From Rhizobium sp. BK251 (lineage in GTDB: Bacteria; Pseudomonadota; Alphaproteobacteria; Rhizobiales; Rhizobiaceae), in NCBI RefSeq assembly GCF_004345245.1, contig NZ_SLUQ01000016.1, positions 56,028 through 120,027 on the forward strand: a DNA stretch of 64,000 bases, written 5' to 3'. A model generated the notes under the pieces. That model was not told the DNA's origin. It ran no database searches and saw only the letters and a list, made by a program, of their open reading frames with translations. Made by a program: the position numbers and the translations under genes. Of the stretch, positions 1 through 8,058 are shown piece by piece (positions within the stretch are counted from its first letter, which is position 1; each line of letters opens with the position of its first letter).

Positions 1-1189
1 CACCAGTCATCTCCAGGATAATGACGAACGCGGTCATCGGTGCTTGAACGACGCCAGAAAAATAGCCTGCCATTCCCAGGATCGAAGCAAGGGCAATGCT
101 CGTCCCAAGCAAAGTTCCCACTGAACTTCCAAATCCGGCACCCACGGCCAATGAAGGCGCGAAGATGCCGCCTGGGATGCCCGACAGCATCGACAGGAAG
201 CACGCCGCCAGTTTTTCGGCAAAAAACAGCACAGGCAGCGCTTGTCCTTCGACCGCGCCTCTGGCTTGCTCGTAGCCGGTTCCGAACGTAGCGCCGTTCG
301 ATGCGATGCCAATGACAGCGACAGCCAAGCCGCAAAGCCCCGCTACTGCCACCGCCCGCACAAGCGGCTGCGGATGTACCCAGCGCCTGATATGCCGTCC
401 ATAGTGCAAGGCAAATCCACTAAAGCAAGCCCCGAGCGCGCCCCCGCCGACGCCGCAGACGAGCACAAGGCCCCAGTCTCCGATCTGAAGAGGTGCCGCT
501 GACGCCTCTCCGAAGTAGTTATAACTGCCCGCGAGTGCGAGGGCAGCAAGACCGGAAAGAATTACGGCGGTCAGAACGATGCCGTTCGCACGCGCTTCGT
601 AGGTCCGGCTCATCTCCTCGATCGCGAAGACAATTCCCGCAAGCGGCGTGTTGAAGGCGGCGGCGATACCCGCCGCCGAACCCGCGAGGATCAATCCCCG
701 CGTCTGCGCGATCCCGCCGAAGCGGGCAACGGCGAGCATGATCGATCCGCCGACCTGAACGGTTGGCCCTTCACGACCAATCGAAGCCCCGCAGAACAAG
801 CCCAGTAGAGTCAAGGCGATCTTGCCGAACGCTATCCTGAGCGACAATAGCCGCGCCCGATCCTCGTCGTCGTGAAGATGCCGTGCTGCAATTGCCTGCG
901 GAATCCCGCTTCCCTGCGAGTTTGGAAAGAACCTCGCCGCAAGGTAGGCAGATAGCATGAAACCGAAGGGAGCCATGAGCAGCGGAAGGAGGAACATGAG
1001 TTCGCCGGATGAGGTGAGCGTAGTGAACGCCTTTTGGGCAAAGTCTGCCATTTTGGCGAACGCAACGCTCACCACGCCGATTGCGATTGCACCGAACCAG
1101 AAAATAATCCGTGGTCGCCAGAGCGAAAACGATCCCCATAAGACACGAGAACGACGGAGAAGCTTCGACTTGCGATAGGTGACAGGCAT
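1..1189 (-). CDS. ClC-family chloride/proton antiporter, 3' end outside window
   Basis: About 396 residues are readable from an ATG at 1189 down to the left edge, where the frame is still open. The three ClC signature regions are visible in order: GSGIP (about residue 93), GREGP (about 136) and GGIFAPS (about 339). The gating glutamate of GREGP is present, and so is IEEM (about 186), which carries the internal glutamate of proton-coupled ClC antiporters. This favours an exchanger over a pure channel. The chain is strongly hydrophobic, as expected for an inner-membrane protein. The C-terminal helices, including the conserved tyrosine, lie beyond the window. Family is certain; the physiological role (acid resistance, halide efflux) is not shown. 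Confidence 0.93.
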   Translation of the reverse strand, partial: MPVTYRKSKLLRRSRVLWGSFSLWRPRIIFWFGAIAIGVVSVAFAKMADFAQKAFTTLTSSGELMFLLPLLMAPFGFMLSAYLAARFFPNSQGSGIPQAIAARHLHDDEDRARLLSLRIAFGKIALTLLGLFCGASIGREGPTVQVGGSIMLAVARFGGIAQTRGLILAGSAAGIAAAFNTPLAGIVFAIEEMSRTYEARANGIVLTAVILSGLAALALAGSYNYFGEASAAPLQIGDWGLVLVCGVGGGALGACFSGFALHYGRHIRRWVHPQPLVRAVAVAGLCGLAVAVIGIASNGATFGTGYEQARGAVEGQALPVLFFAEKLAACFLSMLSGIPGGIFAPSLAVGAGFGSSVGTLLGTSIALASILGMAGYFSGVVQAPMTAFVIILEMTG

Positions 1190-1692
1190 CGGGGACTCGG
1201 CGCTAAGAACGGTAAGAATGTCTTCTACGCCTACGGGCGCGCAAGGTCACTCCCGAGGCCGCCCTTCTTTCTGGGATTGAAAAGCGTGGAGAAAAAGAGC
1301 CCGGAGGAAGGCCCATACCCGAAACGCATCCAGGACGTGGGTTAAAGCACGCTCAAAGGACGGATTGCTGCTCAGTGCAACCTGTGGGGCGGTCGTTTGC
1401 AAGTAGAATTTCGAGTCCCCGCGTAGCTCGTTTCTCCGAACGCCGGCCGACTGCCGGGCCTTTTACAGACTTTCTTTCAAACATCATGCCCGCGCTTTAG
1501 TGCGTATCGTCTTACACCAGCTTGGCAATTCGAAAGCCATTTGATGCATGCACGGTGGTCGACGGGTCTCCTGCGAACATTAGCTCTTCATTTTATGTCA
1601 TGTAATGATATTCTTTCAGCCTGCCTTGGGTGCCGATCCTGACGCAAGGTGAACAAGGGCAGAAGATACGCCGACAAGTATGATCATGTGAT
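1190..1692. other. Intergenic region, no gene seen
   Basis: About 500 bases upstream of the ClC gene and the small gene at 1693. Reading frames are short and lack ribosome sites. A GC-rich partial hairpin near 1440-1462 is followed by a short T run but is not convincing as a terminator. Confidence 0.4.
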
Positions 1693-2007
1693 GTGAGTGC
1701 GAAAATGGGGAACGATATGAACAAGCGCGCTGAGTTGGCTAACTGGGGAAGCCGGATTAACGTCGTACTACGCGAACAAGGTCTTTTGAACGCAAATGGA
1801 ACTCTTGGCTCAGAAAGGGATGCTCTGCCGGTTGTCGTCGAGGTTGCTCTTGATGGCCTTCTTGAAACATCGGGCGAACTGAACGGATTGTTGAAAATTT
1901 GCAAGGCTGCGAGCAACAGGGAGCCACTGTCAGAAGTGGTATTGGATGCGGCACATTTGATGGCACGCGAGGTTTGCCTTGCACTTGAGGAGCCACGAGG
2001 CGCCTAG
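1693..2007 (+). CDS. Small hypothetical protein
   Basis: An open frame of 104 codons from a GTG, or 96 codons from the ATG at 1717 (MNKRAELANW), which is the more natural start. The product is acidic and helical with hydrophobic positions spaced as in a coiled or helical bundle. No family is recognised and there is no signal peptide or membrane segment. It converges on the membrane protein at 2109, and a strong hairpin lies between them at 2043-2071, as expected at the end of a transcription unit. It could be a non-coding frame; the confidence reflects that. Confidence 0.45.
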   Translation: MSAKMGNDMNKRAELANWGSRINVVLREQGLLNANGTLGSERDALPVVVEVALDGLLETSGELNGLLKICKAASNREPLSEVVLDAAHLMAREVCLALEEPRGA

Positions 2008-2042
2008 GGATTTTGGCATCCGAAGACAGGCATGATTGAAAT

Positions 2043-2071
2043 GGCCCGCCCGAAATCATTTCGGGCGGGCC
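2043..2071. terminator. Hairpin between convergent genes
   Basis: Two perfectly complementary 14-base arms (2043-2056 and 2058-2071) are separated by a single base. The hairpin lies 36 bases after the stop at 2007 and 38 bases after the stop at 2109 on the other strand. No long T run follows on the plus strand; ATTTC follows on the minus strand. Its place and strength suggest a bidirectional terminator. Confidence 0.65.
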
Positions 2072-2108
2072 TGATCGACTGGCGAACGCAATACGGCCAG
2101 ACGATGAT

Positions 2109-2522
2109 CTAGCTTCCGGTGACCGGCGCCGCTTCCACTTGCGGCAGGGCTTTCATTTCCATCAGCTTCCTGGCGCAGGCGTCGGCGGCGCTGGCGACAC
2201 TCTCGTCGATGCCGGCCACCGTCGTCCATCCACCATCCCTGATGAAATCGTCACGTTCCCAGGTCGACTTGGCCTTCAGCGCCTCGAGATTGTGCTCGGC
2301 ATCGACCGCATTGACGAAATTGTGGACGCAGACGTCTGCCACAAGTTCGGCCCGTGCCTGGCGCACGGCATTGTCCGTCATCACCTGTGCCCGTCCGCCG
2401 AGCACCCATCCGCCCCAGGTGAAGCCCACCACCATCGTGAAGGCGCAAGCACCGACAAGCGACCAGGCCCACATGGTCTTCGACGGGCGATAGGATGCCC
2501 ACGTGCCATCGTTATCCTGCAT
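2109..2522 (-). CDS. Small membrane-anchored protein in the MarR operator pair
   Basis: 137 residues from an ATG at 2522 (MQDNDGTW). A longer frame to 2600 would run across the operator at 2546-2566, so the shorter start is preferred. One transmembrane segment is seen at about residues 20-42 (WSLVGACAFTMVVGFTWGGW). It is followed by a hydrophilic, presumably periplasmic part with two cysteines. No family is recognised. It lies 99 bases downstream of the marR-type gene on the same strand but has its own copy of that gene's palindromic operator, so it is probably a target of the regulator. Its function is unknown. Confidence 0.7.
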   Translation of the reverse strand: MQDNDGTWASYRPSKTMWAWSLVGACAFTMVVGFTWGGWVLGGRAQVMTDNAVRQARAELVADVCVHNFVNAVDAEHNLEALKAKSTWERDDFIRDGGWTTVAGIDESVASAADACARKLMEMKALPQVEAAPVTGS

Positions 2523-2545
2523 AGCAGTTCGCCTCGGCCTCAGTT

Positions 2546-2566
2546 CTATATCACGCCATGATATAG
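2546..2566. promoter_or_regulatory. Palindromic operator before the membrane protein gene
   Basis: Arms CTATATCA and TGATATAG are perfect complements around a 5-base centre, 24 bases upstream of the ATG at 2522. The core TATCACGCCATGATAT differs at one position (C for T) from the palindrome upstream of the marR-type gene. The same regulator probably binds both sites. Confidence 0.7.
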
Positions 2567-2621
2567 ATTTGACGCCGAGGCTCAACCGAATTGCGATCAC
2601 ATCCAGTTGATTAGGGAATGC

Positions 2622-3068
2622 TCAGGCAAGTGCGGCAAGATGGCGTAGCATGGACAGGGAATCGGCCAGAAGCGGTTCGTTTGCGTTGATCGCCTGAAGG
2701 TGGATCCTTGCCAATGCTTCGAGCACAGCTTCGCCCGTCGCCGTTAGTCCGATCAGCACGCTTCGCCTGTCGTCTTCTGATGGAATGCGTTCTGCGAGAC
2801 CCGCAGCTGAGAGCCGATCAGCGAGTTGAACTGCGCCGTGATGCTGAATAAGCATCTGTTCAGCGAGCTCGCGGATCATCACTCGACCGCCCTTCGCCGT
2901 CTTGATTACCAGCATCGCCTGGTACTGCTGGGATGTCACTTCAGCATCGGCAAGTACCTTCTCGCTGAAAGCCAGGAACCGTCGCATGGCAAGCCGAAAG
3001 CCGGCCAGTCCCTCGTAGACGCCCTGCGCCAGTGCGGAGCGGACCAATTGCCCATCGTCGATTGGCAT
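2622..3068 (-). CDS. MarR-family transcriptional regulator
   Basis: 148 residues with the MarR winged-helix layout: N-terminal helix (AMRRFLAFSEKVL), recognition region (IRELAEQMLIQHHGAVQLADRL, about residues 67-88) and wing (SEDDRRSVLIGLTATG, about 97-112) with the family's DxRS/T and LT..G residues. MarR proteins bind palindromic operators as dimers and are released by small aromatic ligands or oxidants. The ATG at 3068 is chosen because the operator at 3088-3102 lies just upstream. The palindrome recurs upstream of the next gene, implying autoregulation plus control of the membrane protein at 2109. The ligand is unknown. Confidence 0.92.
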   Translation of the reverse strand: MPIDDGQLVRSALAQGVYEGLAGFRLAMRRFLAFSEKVLADAEVTSQQYQAMLVIKTAKGGRVMIRELAEQMLIQHHGAVQLADRLSAAGLAERIPSEDDRRSVLIGLTATGEAVLEALARIHLQAINANEPLLADSLSMLRHLAALA

Positions 3069-3087
3069 ACAGAAAATCCTTTTCTTG

Positions 3088-3102
3088 TATCATGCCATGA
3101 TA
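3088..3102. promoter_or_regulatory. Palindromic operator before the marR-type gene
   Basis: TATCATG-C-CATGATA is a perfect 7-base-arm palindrome, 20 bases upstream of the regulator's ATG. It shares TATCAYGCCATGATATA with the site at 2546-2566. Placement at the regulator's own promoter suggests negative autoregulation. Confidence 0.7.
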
Positions 3103-3106
3103 TACC

Positions 3107-3359
3107 GTGAGCATGTCCACACGGGAGAAGGTTCGCGAGCGGGCAGCGGCGGACGCGGGGCTGGGGTCCGTCAACGCGCCAACGGCCGAATGCTCGTTCG
3201 CGAACCTTATGGCCAATTGGTGGCAACAAAAAGGGCTTCTTGCAGCCGGTATGGTTCCTCCGCTGAAGGCGCCGGGTTCTTCTGACATTTGTTCCGTCAT
3301 CTTATGCATTGGAGGTTGATCATAGTGAGTTCAGGCTTGCTCAATGAGCCGATGCCGGC
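3107..3359. other. Region between marR-type gene and DUF982 gene
   Basis: About 250 bases. A plus-strand frame of 70 codons (3107-3319, beginning MSMSTREKVRERAAADAG) starts right after the operator but has no clear ribosome site and no recognised family. It could be a remnant or chance frame. Nothing else is seen. Confidence 0.3.
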
Positions 3360-3641
3360 TTATTCGGCTGCCACAATGAGTGCGCTACGGGCAGACTCCT
3401 GCGTATACCGACCATTCATTGCGCCGAGCAGGATATCGCCAGCGGCCTCATAGGCCTGGCCCTCATGGACTGGCCATCTGTTCAGCAGACCCTCGGCGGC
3501 GCGCGTTTTTCCCGGAAGCCGGCCAGTGATAGGGAGCTCGCCAGCGGCCTCCCCTGTATTCGAAACCGAGCGCATGCGACCGCTCTGAATCTCGATTGCA
3601 ACCGGGGTATTCCACGGCTTGCCTAGAACGAGCGTTCCCAT
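3360..3641 (-). CDS. DUF982 family protein
   Basis: 93 residues. DUF982 proteins are small cytoplasmic proteins found mostly in rhizobia, often in several copies; their function is unknown. Family features: GKPWNTPVAIEI near the start, EGLLNRWPVHEGQAYEAA at about 50-67, and the closing AR-ALIVAAE segment. It starts 3 bases after the stop of a second DUF982 frame, so the two form a tandem pair. A third copy lies at 12871. Confidence 0.8.
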   Translation of the reverse strand: MGTLVLGKPWNTPVAIEIQSGRMRSVSNTGEAAGELPITGRLPGKTRAAEGLLNRWPVHEGQAYEAAGDILLGAMNGRYTQESARSALIVAAE

Positions 3642-3644
3642 GTC

Positions 3645-3958
3645 TTACACCTCCGGCCTGTACGAATGGTGGTCCGCCGGCTTGAACTGCTTGCCGGGAC
3701 GGCGGATGGCGCTATCCTCCTCGCTGGGGAAGCCGGCGTCGCTGGCTGCGGTGAGCAAGGCCGTGCGCGCTCTTTCTGCAGTTTCAGGACGCCCGAGTGC
3801 CTCGGAACACGCCTGCATTGCCGCAAAGAAGCTTTCATCGTGGGGGGCGGGCCATTTGCAGGCCAGCAGAACGAGGGCCTCGCGAGGATTCGTTATCGTG
3901 ATAATTTCGCGGATTCCGTGCATCTGAGCACGACCGGCGAACGCCAGCGCTTTTCCAT
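3645..3958 (-). pseudogene. DUF982 family gene with apparent frameshift
   Basis: The ribosome site GGGAGGAG precedes an ATG at 3958 that reads MEKRWRSPVVLR, exactly the usual DUF982 opening, but this frame stops after about 21 codons. The rest of the domain (HGIREIITITNPREAL, then LLACKWP and AERARTALLTAASDAG) is in another frame that opens at an ATG at 3923. The two pieces join by a one-base shift around 3920-3926. Either the gene is broken, the sequence has an error, or translation reinitiates at 3923 and yields a protein without its first strand. Confidence 0.65.
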
Positions 3959-4049
3959 GTGGATCTCCTCCCGGGCGACCGAACTTGTGCCGCCGCCATC
4001 GCGAGACAGTCAGCGTCATTAAAAAAGGGGGAGGGAGACAAAGTTCCTC

Positions 4050-4490
4050 TTAAGCCCCTAGCCGCGCCTCTGCGTAATTATCATTGTAGTCGTCGTTTGT
4101 GTGGCCGATCTCATGCTTGGCAGCTCGAACCAAGAAGCCTGATCGGGTCAACCCTTGGGATTCGGCGAACGCATCGATTGCTTTTAGGACGTCTTCTGGC
4201 AGAGTGATATTTACGCGAACCGCTCTTTTGGCTTCCGTCTTGACGCCAACTAGAATTGCAACGCCGTCTTGGTTCTCCGCGTCTGCCATCACCGCCTCCA
4301 ATGTGGAGGGTTCGGGTACTGCTTCGCCGTCTTCGGCCAGACCTTCGATGTGTAGGGCTAAGGCTTCTTCGGCCATTGCTCGTGCATCATCGAGGTCAGT
4401 TCCAGCAGTGACCAGGCCAGGAAAATCGGGAAAGGACACACCGTAATCACTGTCGGCGTCCTTATGGATCAATCCGATATAATTGCGCAT
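4050..4490 (-). CDS. hicB: HicB-type antitoxin
   Basis: 146 residues from an ATG at 4490 (MRNYIGLIHK), with GAGGTGAC upstream as ribosome site; a GTG at 4499 is an alternative that overlaps the hicA stop. The N-terminal half is the HicB fold (YGVSFPDFPGLVTAG). The C-terminal half is a ribbon-helix-helix DNA-binding domain (RVNITLPEDVLKAIDAFAE, about 90-108). HicB neutralises HicA and represses the operon. The toxin-first order and translational overlap are typical of hicAB. Confidence 0.9.
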   Translation of the reverse strand: MRNYIGLIHKDADSDYGVSFPDFPGLVTAGTDLDDARAMAEEALALHIEGLAEDGEAVPEPSTLEAVMADAENQDGVAILVGVKTEAKRAVRVNITLPEDVLKAIDAFAESQGLTRSGFLVRAAKHEIGHTNDDYNDNYAEARLGA

Positions 4491-4495
4491 GTTTG

Positions 4496-4684
4496 TCACC
4501 TCAGCTTAAGTCCGGCTTGTTTCTCGATACTCTTCAGGGTTCCGATCGGGATGTCCCTTTTCGGGTGTGGAACAGTGACGCGCCTAGGTTTCTCGGGATG
4601 CCTAAACTGGACATGTTTGCCCTTGGTAGCGACCTCGGACCAGCCATCCTTTTGCAATTCCGCAATGATATCACCGCTCTTCAT
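4496..4684 (-). CDS. hicA: HicA-type mRNA interferase toxin
   Basis: 62 residues from the ATG at 4684 (MKSGDIIAEL); an in-frame ATG two codons earlier (4690) is equally possible. HicA proteins are small double-stranded-RNA-binding-fold nucleases that cut mRNA. The catalytic histidine region is present (KGKHVQFRHPEKPRRVTVP, about 21-39). The stop codon overlaps the upstream GTG of hicB. Expression is driven from a promoter whose spacer holds a palindrome (4696-4711). Confidence 0.88.
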   Translation of the reverse strand: MKSGDIIAELQKDGWSEVATKGKHVQFRHPEKPRRVTVPHPKRDIPIGTLKSIEKQAGLKLR

Positions 4685-4691
4685 CTCCATA

Positions 4692-4720
4692 ATCATACAC
4701 ACGAATGTGTACAGTGGCAA
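4692..4720 (-). promoter_or_regulatory. hicAB promoter with embedded operator
   Basis: On the minus strand, TTGCCA (4715-4720) and TATGAT (4692-4697) are separated by exactly 17 bases, a good housekeeping promoter. The palindrome TACACA-CGAA-TGTGTA (4696-4711) lies between and over the -10 box, where HicB could block polymerase. The -10 box ends only 7 bases before the ATG at 4684, so the transcript may be leaderless or nearly so. Confidence 0.7.
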
Positions 4721-4722
4721 GC

Positions 4723-5230
4723 GCAACGTAGTATGACTTCGGATCCGCTTTGAGTGAAGGTGGTTCTCGCCATCTATGTGCGACGGACACTTCACAATCG
4801 AAACAGGTTCCCGTTACGAGCTTAGAAAGCCGTATACTCTGTATTGATGGGAACCATCGCTGCACGCGACCAAAGATCAATCAGTGGCAGCGCCGGTTCC
4901 TGCTGGATAGCCGTCACGATCTGGAGGGCCCCGTCGGACGCCGGCGACGACCAGGCCTCTCCACCCTAGACCGGCGGCCCCGCGTTTTTAGAAGTGCATG
5001 AGCGCTTTGTGCCTTGCCGTACCTGGGCTTTGCGCCCCCGCCATCCCCCTAAGCTTTATTTATCCGGGACACGCTAGTTGCGGCTCAAGTTAGGGGTATT
5101 CCGGATTTCGCGATCCCTCGAATGAAGGACAAACGCGCTTCGGGAAGACTAAGACGAGCTGCCGGTACCGAAACGACTGCAGCAATTTAGGAGTTACTCG
5201 GGCAACCTTGAATCATCTCCGGGCCATTCA
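4723..5230. other. Intergenic region, no gene seen
   Basis: About 500 bases between hicA and the LysR gene. Short frames only, with no ribosome sites and no recognisable protein. A GC-rich stretch near 4920-4990 and an AT-rich stretch near 5045-5065 were inspected and hold no clear signal. Confidence 0.35.
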
Positions 5231-6091
5231 TCATGCGGTCGCGTTCACGAGATGGTCCGATAGGGTCGAGATAAACGCACGAAGACGCTGAAGACGTCGT
5301 AGGTCCCGGTGATATCCCATCCAGATGTCGCGCGCCGGCGGGGGGGTCGGCAGTTTCAGTCTGCGGATGCCCACGATCTGATCACCGACCACGCGGGGCA
5401 GGACGGCGATTCCGACGCCCTGCCGGCACATGCGCCCCTGGACGTTGCGGTTGTTCGATCGCAGGACCGGTCTCGCGTTGGGGAAACTCTCAATGAGCCA
5501 AGCGATATCGGGGAACTGCCCGGTCGACGTATCGTGGGTGATCAGCCGGAAACCAGTCCCGTCGCCATATTTCGGATCAGGCGACTCCTCGGCGATGTAG
5601 ACGCCGTATTCGAGCCTGAAGAGCCGCCGCTGAACGACATCGGCAGTGTTGAATGGAACGATACGAAAAGCGACGTCGGCCTCGCGCTGGGCGAGGTTGA
5701 ACAGGCGCGTGCCGGTCAGGATCTCGACGTCGACATTGGGGTAGGCGTTCGAGAAATCCGCCAGAATGGGAGGCAATACATAGGCTCCGAACCAGTCCGC
5801 TGATGATATGCGCAGACTGCCTTTGAGTTTTTGCTCCTGCCCCGCAAGCCGGCGCTCCATGGCGAGCGCGCCCTCTTCCATCTGCTCCGCCAGCGCGATG
5901 ATCCCATGGCCCTCTTCGGTCAGGACAAGACCGTCGGCCGTTCGCTGGAAGAGCGTGTGACCAATCGCCTGCTCAAGTGCGCGCAGGCGCCTGCCGACGG
6001 TCGGATGGCTGGTCTGCAGAGAACGCGCGGCGCCGCCGAGCGTGCCGGATCGCGCCACAGCAAGAAAGATCCGGATGTCACTCCATTCCAT
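5231..6091 (-). CDS. LysR-family transcriptional regulator
   Basis: 286 residues from the ATG at 6091 (MEWSDIRIFL); an upstream GTG-type start is less likely. The N-terminal helix-turn-helix is clear (GGAARSLQTSHPTVGRRLRA, about 19-38), followed by a linker helix and a substrate-binding domain beginning LKGSLRISSADW. It is divergent from an SDR, hydrolase and VOC gene set 180 bases away, the usual LysR target arrangement. The proteins at 48249 and 5231 share the V/GRRLRALEQ-type opening of the same LysR subgroup. The inducer is unknown. Confidence 0.93.
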   Translation of the reverse strand: MEWSDIRIFLAVARSGTLGGAARSLQTSHPTVGRRLRALEQAIGHTLFQRTADGLVLTEEGHGIIALAEQMEEGALAMERRLAGQEQKLKGSLRISSADWFGAYVLPPILADFSNAYPNVDVEILTGTRLFNLAQREADVAFRIVPFNTADVVQRRLFRLEYGVYIAEESPDPKYGDGTGFRLITHDTSTGQFPDIAWLIESFPNARPVLRSNNRNVQGRMCRQGVGIAVLPRVVGDQIVGIRRLKLPTPPPARDIWMGYHRDLRRLQRLRAFISTLSDHLVNATA

Positions 6092-6269
6092 CGCCACACC
6101 CACACAAAACCGAACGCCGAGAATACACTTATGTCACTTAAAGAACAAATCTGAGCACCTAGATTCCTGCCATCGTCTGAAGGCGCGCCCCTCTGTGGAT
6201 CGCCGCATTCGTGAGGGCGAAGGAAACGCGACCCTCGGCGTCGACCGAAAGCAACTCGGAGAAAAACTA

Positions 6270-7094
6270 ATGAAAACTTGGCTCATCACAGGCTGCTCAA
6301 GCGGCTTCGGACAGCGGCTCGCGCTCGGCGCGGCACAGCGAGGCGATCGGGTCATCGCCACGGCCCGCAATGTAAAGACGATCGAAGAGATGGCTCAGCC
6401 TTTCGGCGGCCGCATGATCACCTTGCCACTCGACGTGACCGATGCGGCGACGGCCAAGGCAGCGGTCGCAAAGGCGCTCGAGACCTTTGGCGGCATTGAC
6501 GTGCTCGTGAACAATGCCGGCTACGCACTGTTCGGCGCAATCGAGGAAGGCGCGCCCGAGGAATATCGACCGATGTTCGAGGTGAACCTCTTCGGTCTGA
6601 TCGAAACCACCAGAGCCGCGCTACCCGTCCTGCGACGTTCGGGCGGAACGATCGTCAACATGTCGTCCGGTGCGGGCATCGAGGGCCGCGGCGGCGGAGG
6701 GTATTACCACGCCGCCAAGTTTGCCGTGGAAGGGATTTCCGAAGCGCTCGCCGGCGAGCTGAAGCCGTTCGGCATTCGCGTGCTGATCGTCGAACCTGGG
6801 CCGTTTCGCACCGATTTCCTTGGACGCTCGATCAGGATAGCAGCCAACGAAATGCCGGAATACTCTGCGAGCTCGCGCAAGCACTATCGCGAAACCAACG
6901 ACGGCAATCAGGCGGGCGATCCCGACAAGGCGGTTGCGGTGATCCTGCAGGCAGTCGATGCCGATGACGCCCCGCTTCATCTGCCGCTCGGCCCGATAGC
7001 GCATTCGATCGCCGAGCGAAAGCTGGCTTCGTTCCGCAGCGATATCGACGCCTGGCGCGACATCACCATCGCCACCGATTTCGACCAGCCCTGA
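6270..7094 (+). CDS. Short-chain dehydrogenase/reductase
   Basis: 274 residues from the ATG at 6270 (MKTWLITGCSSGFG), preceded by GGAGAAAAACTA. Classical SDR features are all visible: nucleotide-binding TGCSSGFG (about 8-15), NNAG (about 84), the catalytic serine in NMSSGAG and YxxxK in YYHAAKFAVEG. TARNV after the second strand suggests NADP use. It opens an operon-like set with an alpha/beta hydrolase (7144) and a VOC protein (8059), all divergent from a LysR gene. The reaction is probably oxidation or reduction of a small alcohol or ketone; the substrate is unknown. Confidence 0.92.
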   Translation: MKTWLITGCSSGFGQRLALGAAQRGDRVIATARNVKTIEEMAQPFGGRMITLPLDVTDAATAKAAVAKALETFGGIDVLVNNAGYALFGAIEEGAPEEYRPMFEVNLFGLIETTRAALPVLRRSGGTIVNMSSGAGIEGRGGGGYYHAAKFAVEGISEALAGELKPFGIRVLIVEPGPFRTDFLGRSIRIAANEMPEYSASSRKHYRETNDGNQAGDPDKAVAVILQAVDADDAPLHLPLGPIAHSIAERKLASFRSDIDAWRDITIATDFDQP

Positions 7095-7143
7095 GCGCTG
7101 GTCGCTAACTCTGTTTGAATGTCACATCGATTGGAAACTCATC

Positions 7144-7992
7144 ATGATCGCAACCTTGAAGGGGTTTACCCAACAGCTGGTGCCGGTGAATGGCATCAAG
7201 ATCAACGCCGTCACGGGAGGCTCCGGACCGCCGTTCCTTCTGCTTCACGGCTGGCCGGAAACATGGTGGGAATGGCACCATGCAATGCCACTGCTAGCCG
7301 AGCATTTCAGCGTGGTGGCCATTGATCTGCGCGGCGCGGGCTTTTCCGACTGCCCGCTTGACGGCTATGACAAGGTCACGATGGCGCGCGACGCGCACGA
7401 GGTCATGGTTGCCCTTGGGCATGAACGCTATGCTGTATGCGGCCATGACATCGGCGGGATGGTGGCTTTACCCCAAGCTGCCGTTTATCGGCAGGCTGTT
7501 ACGCACCTGGCCGTCCTTGATGTTCCGCTTCCCGGCTGGACGCAATGGGAGGCGACCACTGCAAGGATCTGGCACTTTAGCTTCCATATGAACCGGGATC
7601 TGCCGGAACGCCTGATCCATGGTCGTGAATATGACTATGTTTCGGCCTTCATGGCAGAGCGGTTCTACGATCACAGCACCTTCAATCCGGCGGACATCGA
7701 GATCTACGCGAAAGCGATGGCCCTTCCTGGCCGCACGCGTGGCGGCATGGAATGGTATCGCACCCTTGCCGCTGACCATGCGGCCGCGCTCGAGTACAAG
7801 AAGCGACCGCTCGAGATACCGGTGCTCGGTCTCGGCGGAGAGCAGCGCTTCGGTCCGCAAATGGTTCCGATGCTCAAGGAGTTCGCCAGCAATGTAACGG
7901 GCGGCTCGATTGCGCGGTGCAGCCACTATGTTGCCGACGAGCGGCCGAATGAAGTCGCAGCCACTCTGATCGATTTCCTCAAGGCCAATTGA
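7144..7992 (+). CDS. Alpha/beta hydrolase, epoxide hydrolase/dehalogenase-like
   Basis: 282 residues. The oxyanion motif HGWPETWWEW (about 35-44) and the nucleophile elbow GHDIGG (about 99-104) put an aspartate at the nucleophile position, as in epoxide hydrolases and haloacid-type dehalogenases rather than serine esterases. SHYVADERP near the C-terminus supplies the catalytic histidine. The usual second acid (GxxD) appears as GGEQRFG, with no aspartate, which is odd and could alter activity. It follows the SDR gene by 49 bases; the ribosome site is weak (GGAAACTC). Confidence 0.9.
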   Translation: MIATLKGFTQQLVPVNGIKINAVTGGSGPPFLLLHGWPETWWEWHHAMPLLAEHFSVVAIDLRGAGFSDCPLDGYDKVTMARDAHEVMVALGHERYAVCGHDIGGMVALPQAAVYRQAVTHLAVLDVPLPGWTQWEATTARIWHFSFHMNRDLPERLIHGREYDYVSAFMAERFYDHSTFNPADIEIYAKAMALPGRTRGGMEWYRTLAADHAAALEYKKRPLEIPVLGLGGEQRFGPQMVPMLKEFASNVTGGSIARCSHYVADERPNEVAATLIDFLKAN

Positions 7993-8058
7993 AACTCTGC
8001 GATCCGGGCGAGTTGCGTCCGATCGCCTTCGTCGATTCAACAAGAAAGGAAAATTGCC

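Noticed and set aside
5020..5045. CTTTGCGCCC shared with 51266 and 55491 as an insertion-sequence remnant
   Set aside because: The shared word is about 10 bases and the flanks do not align.
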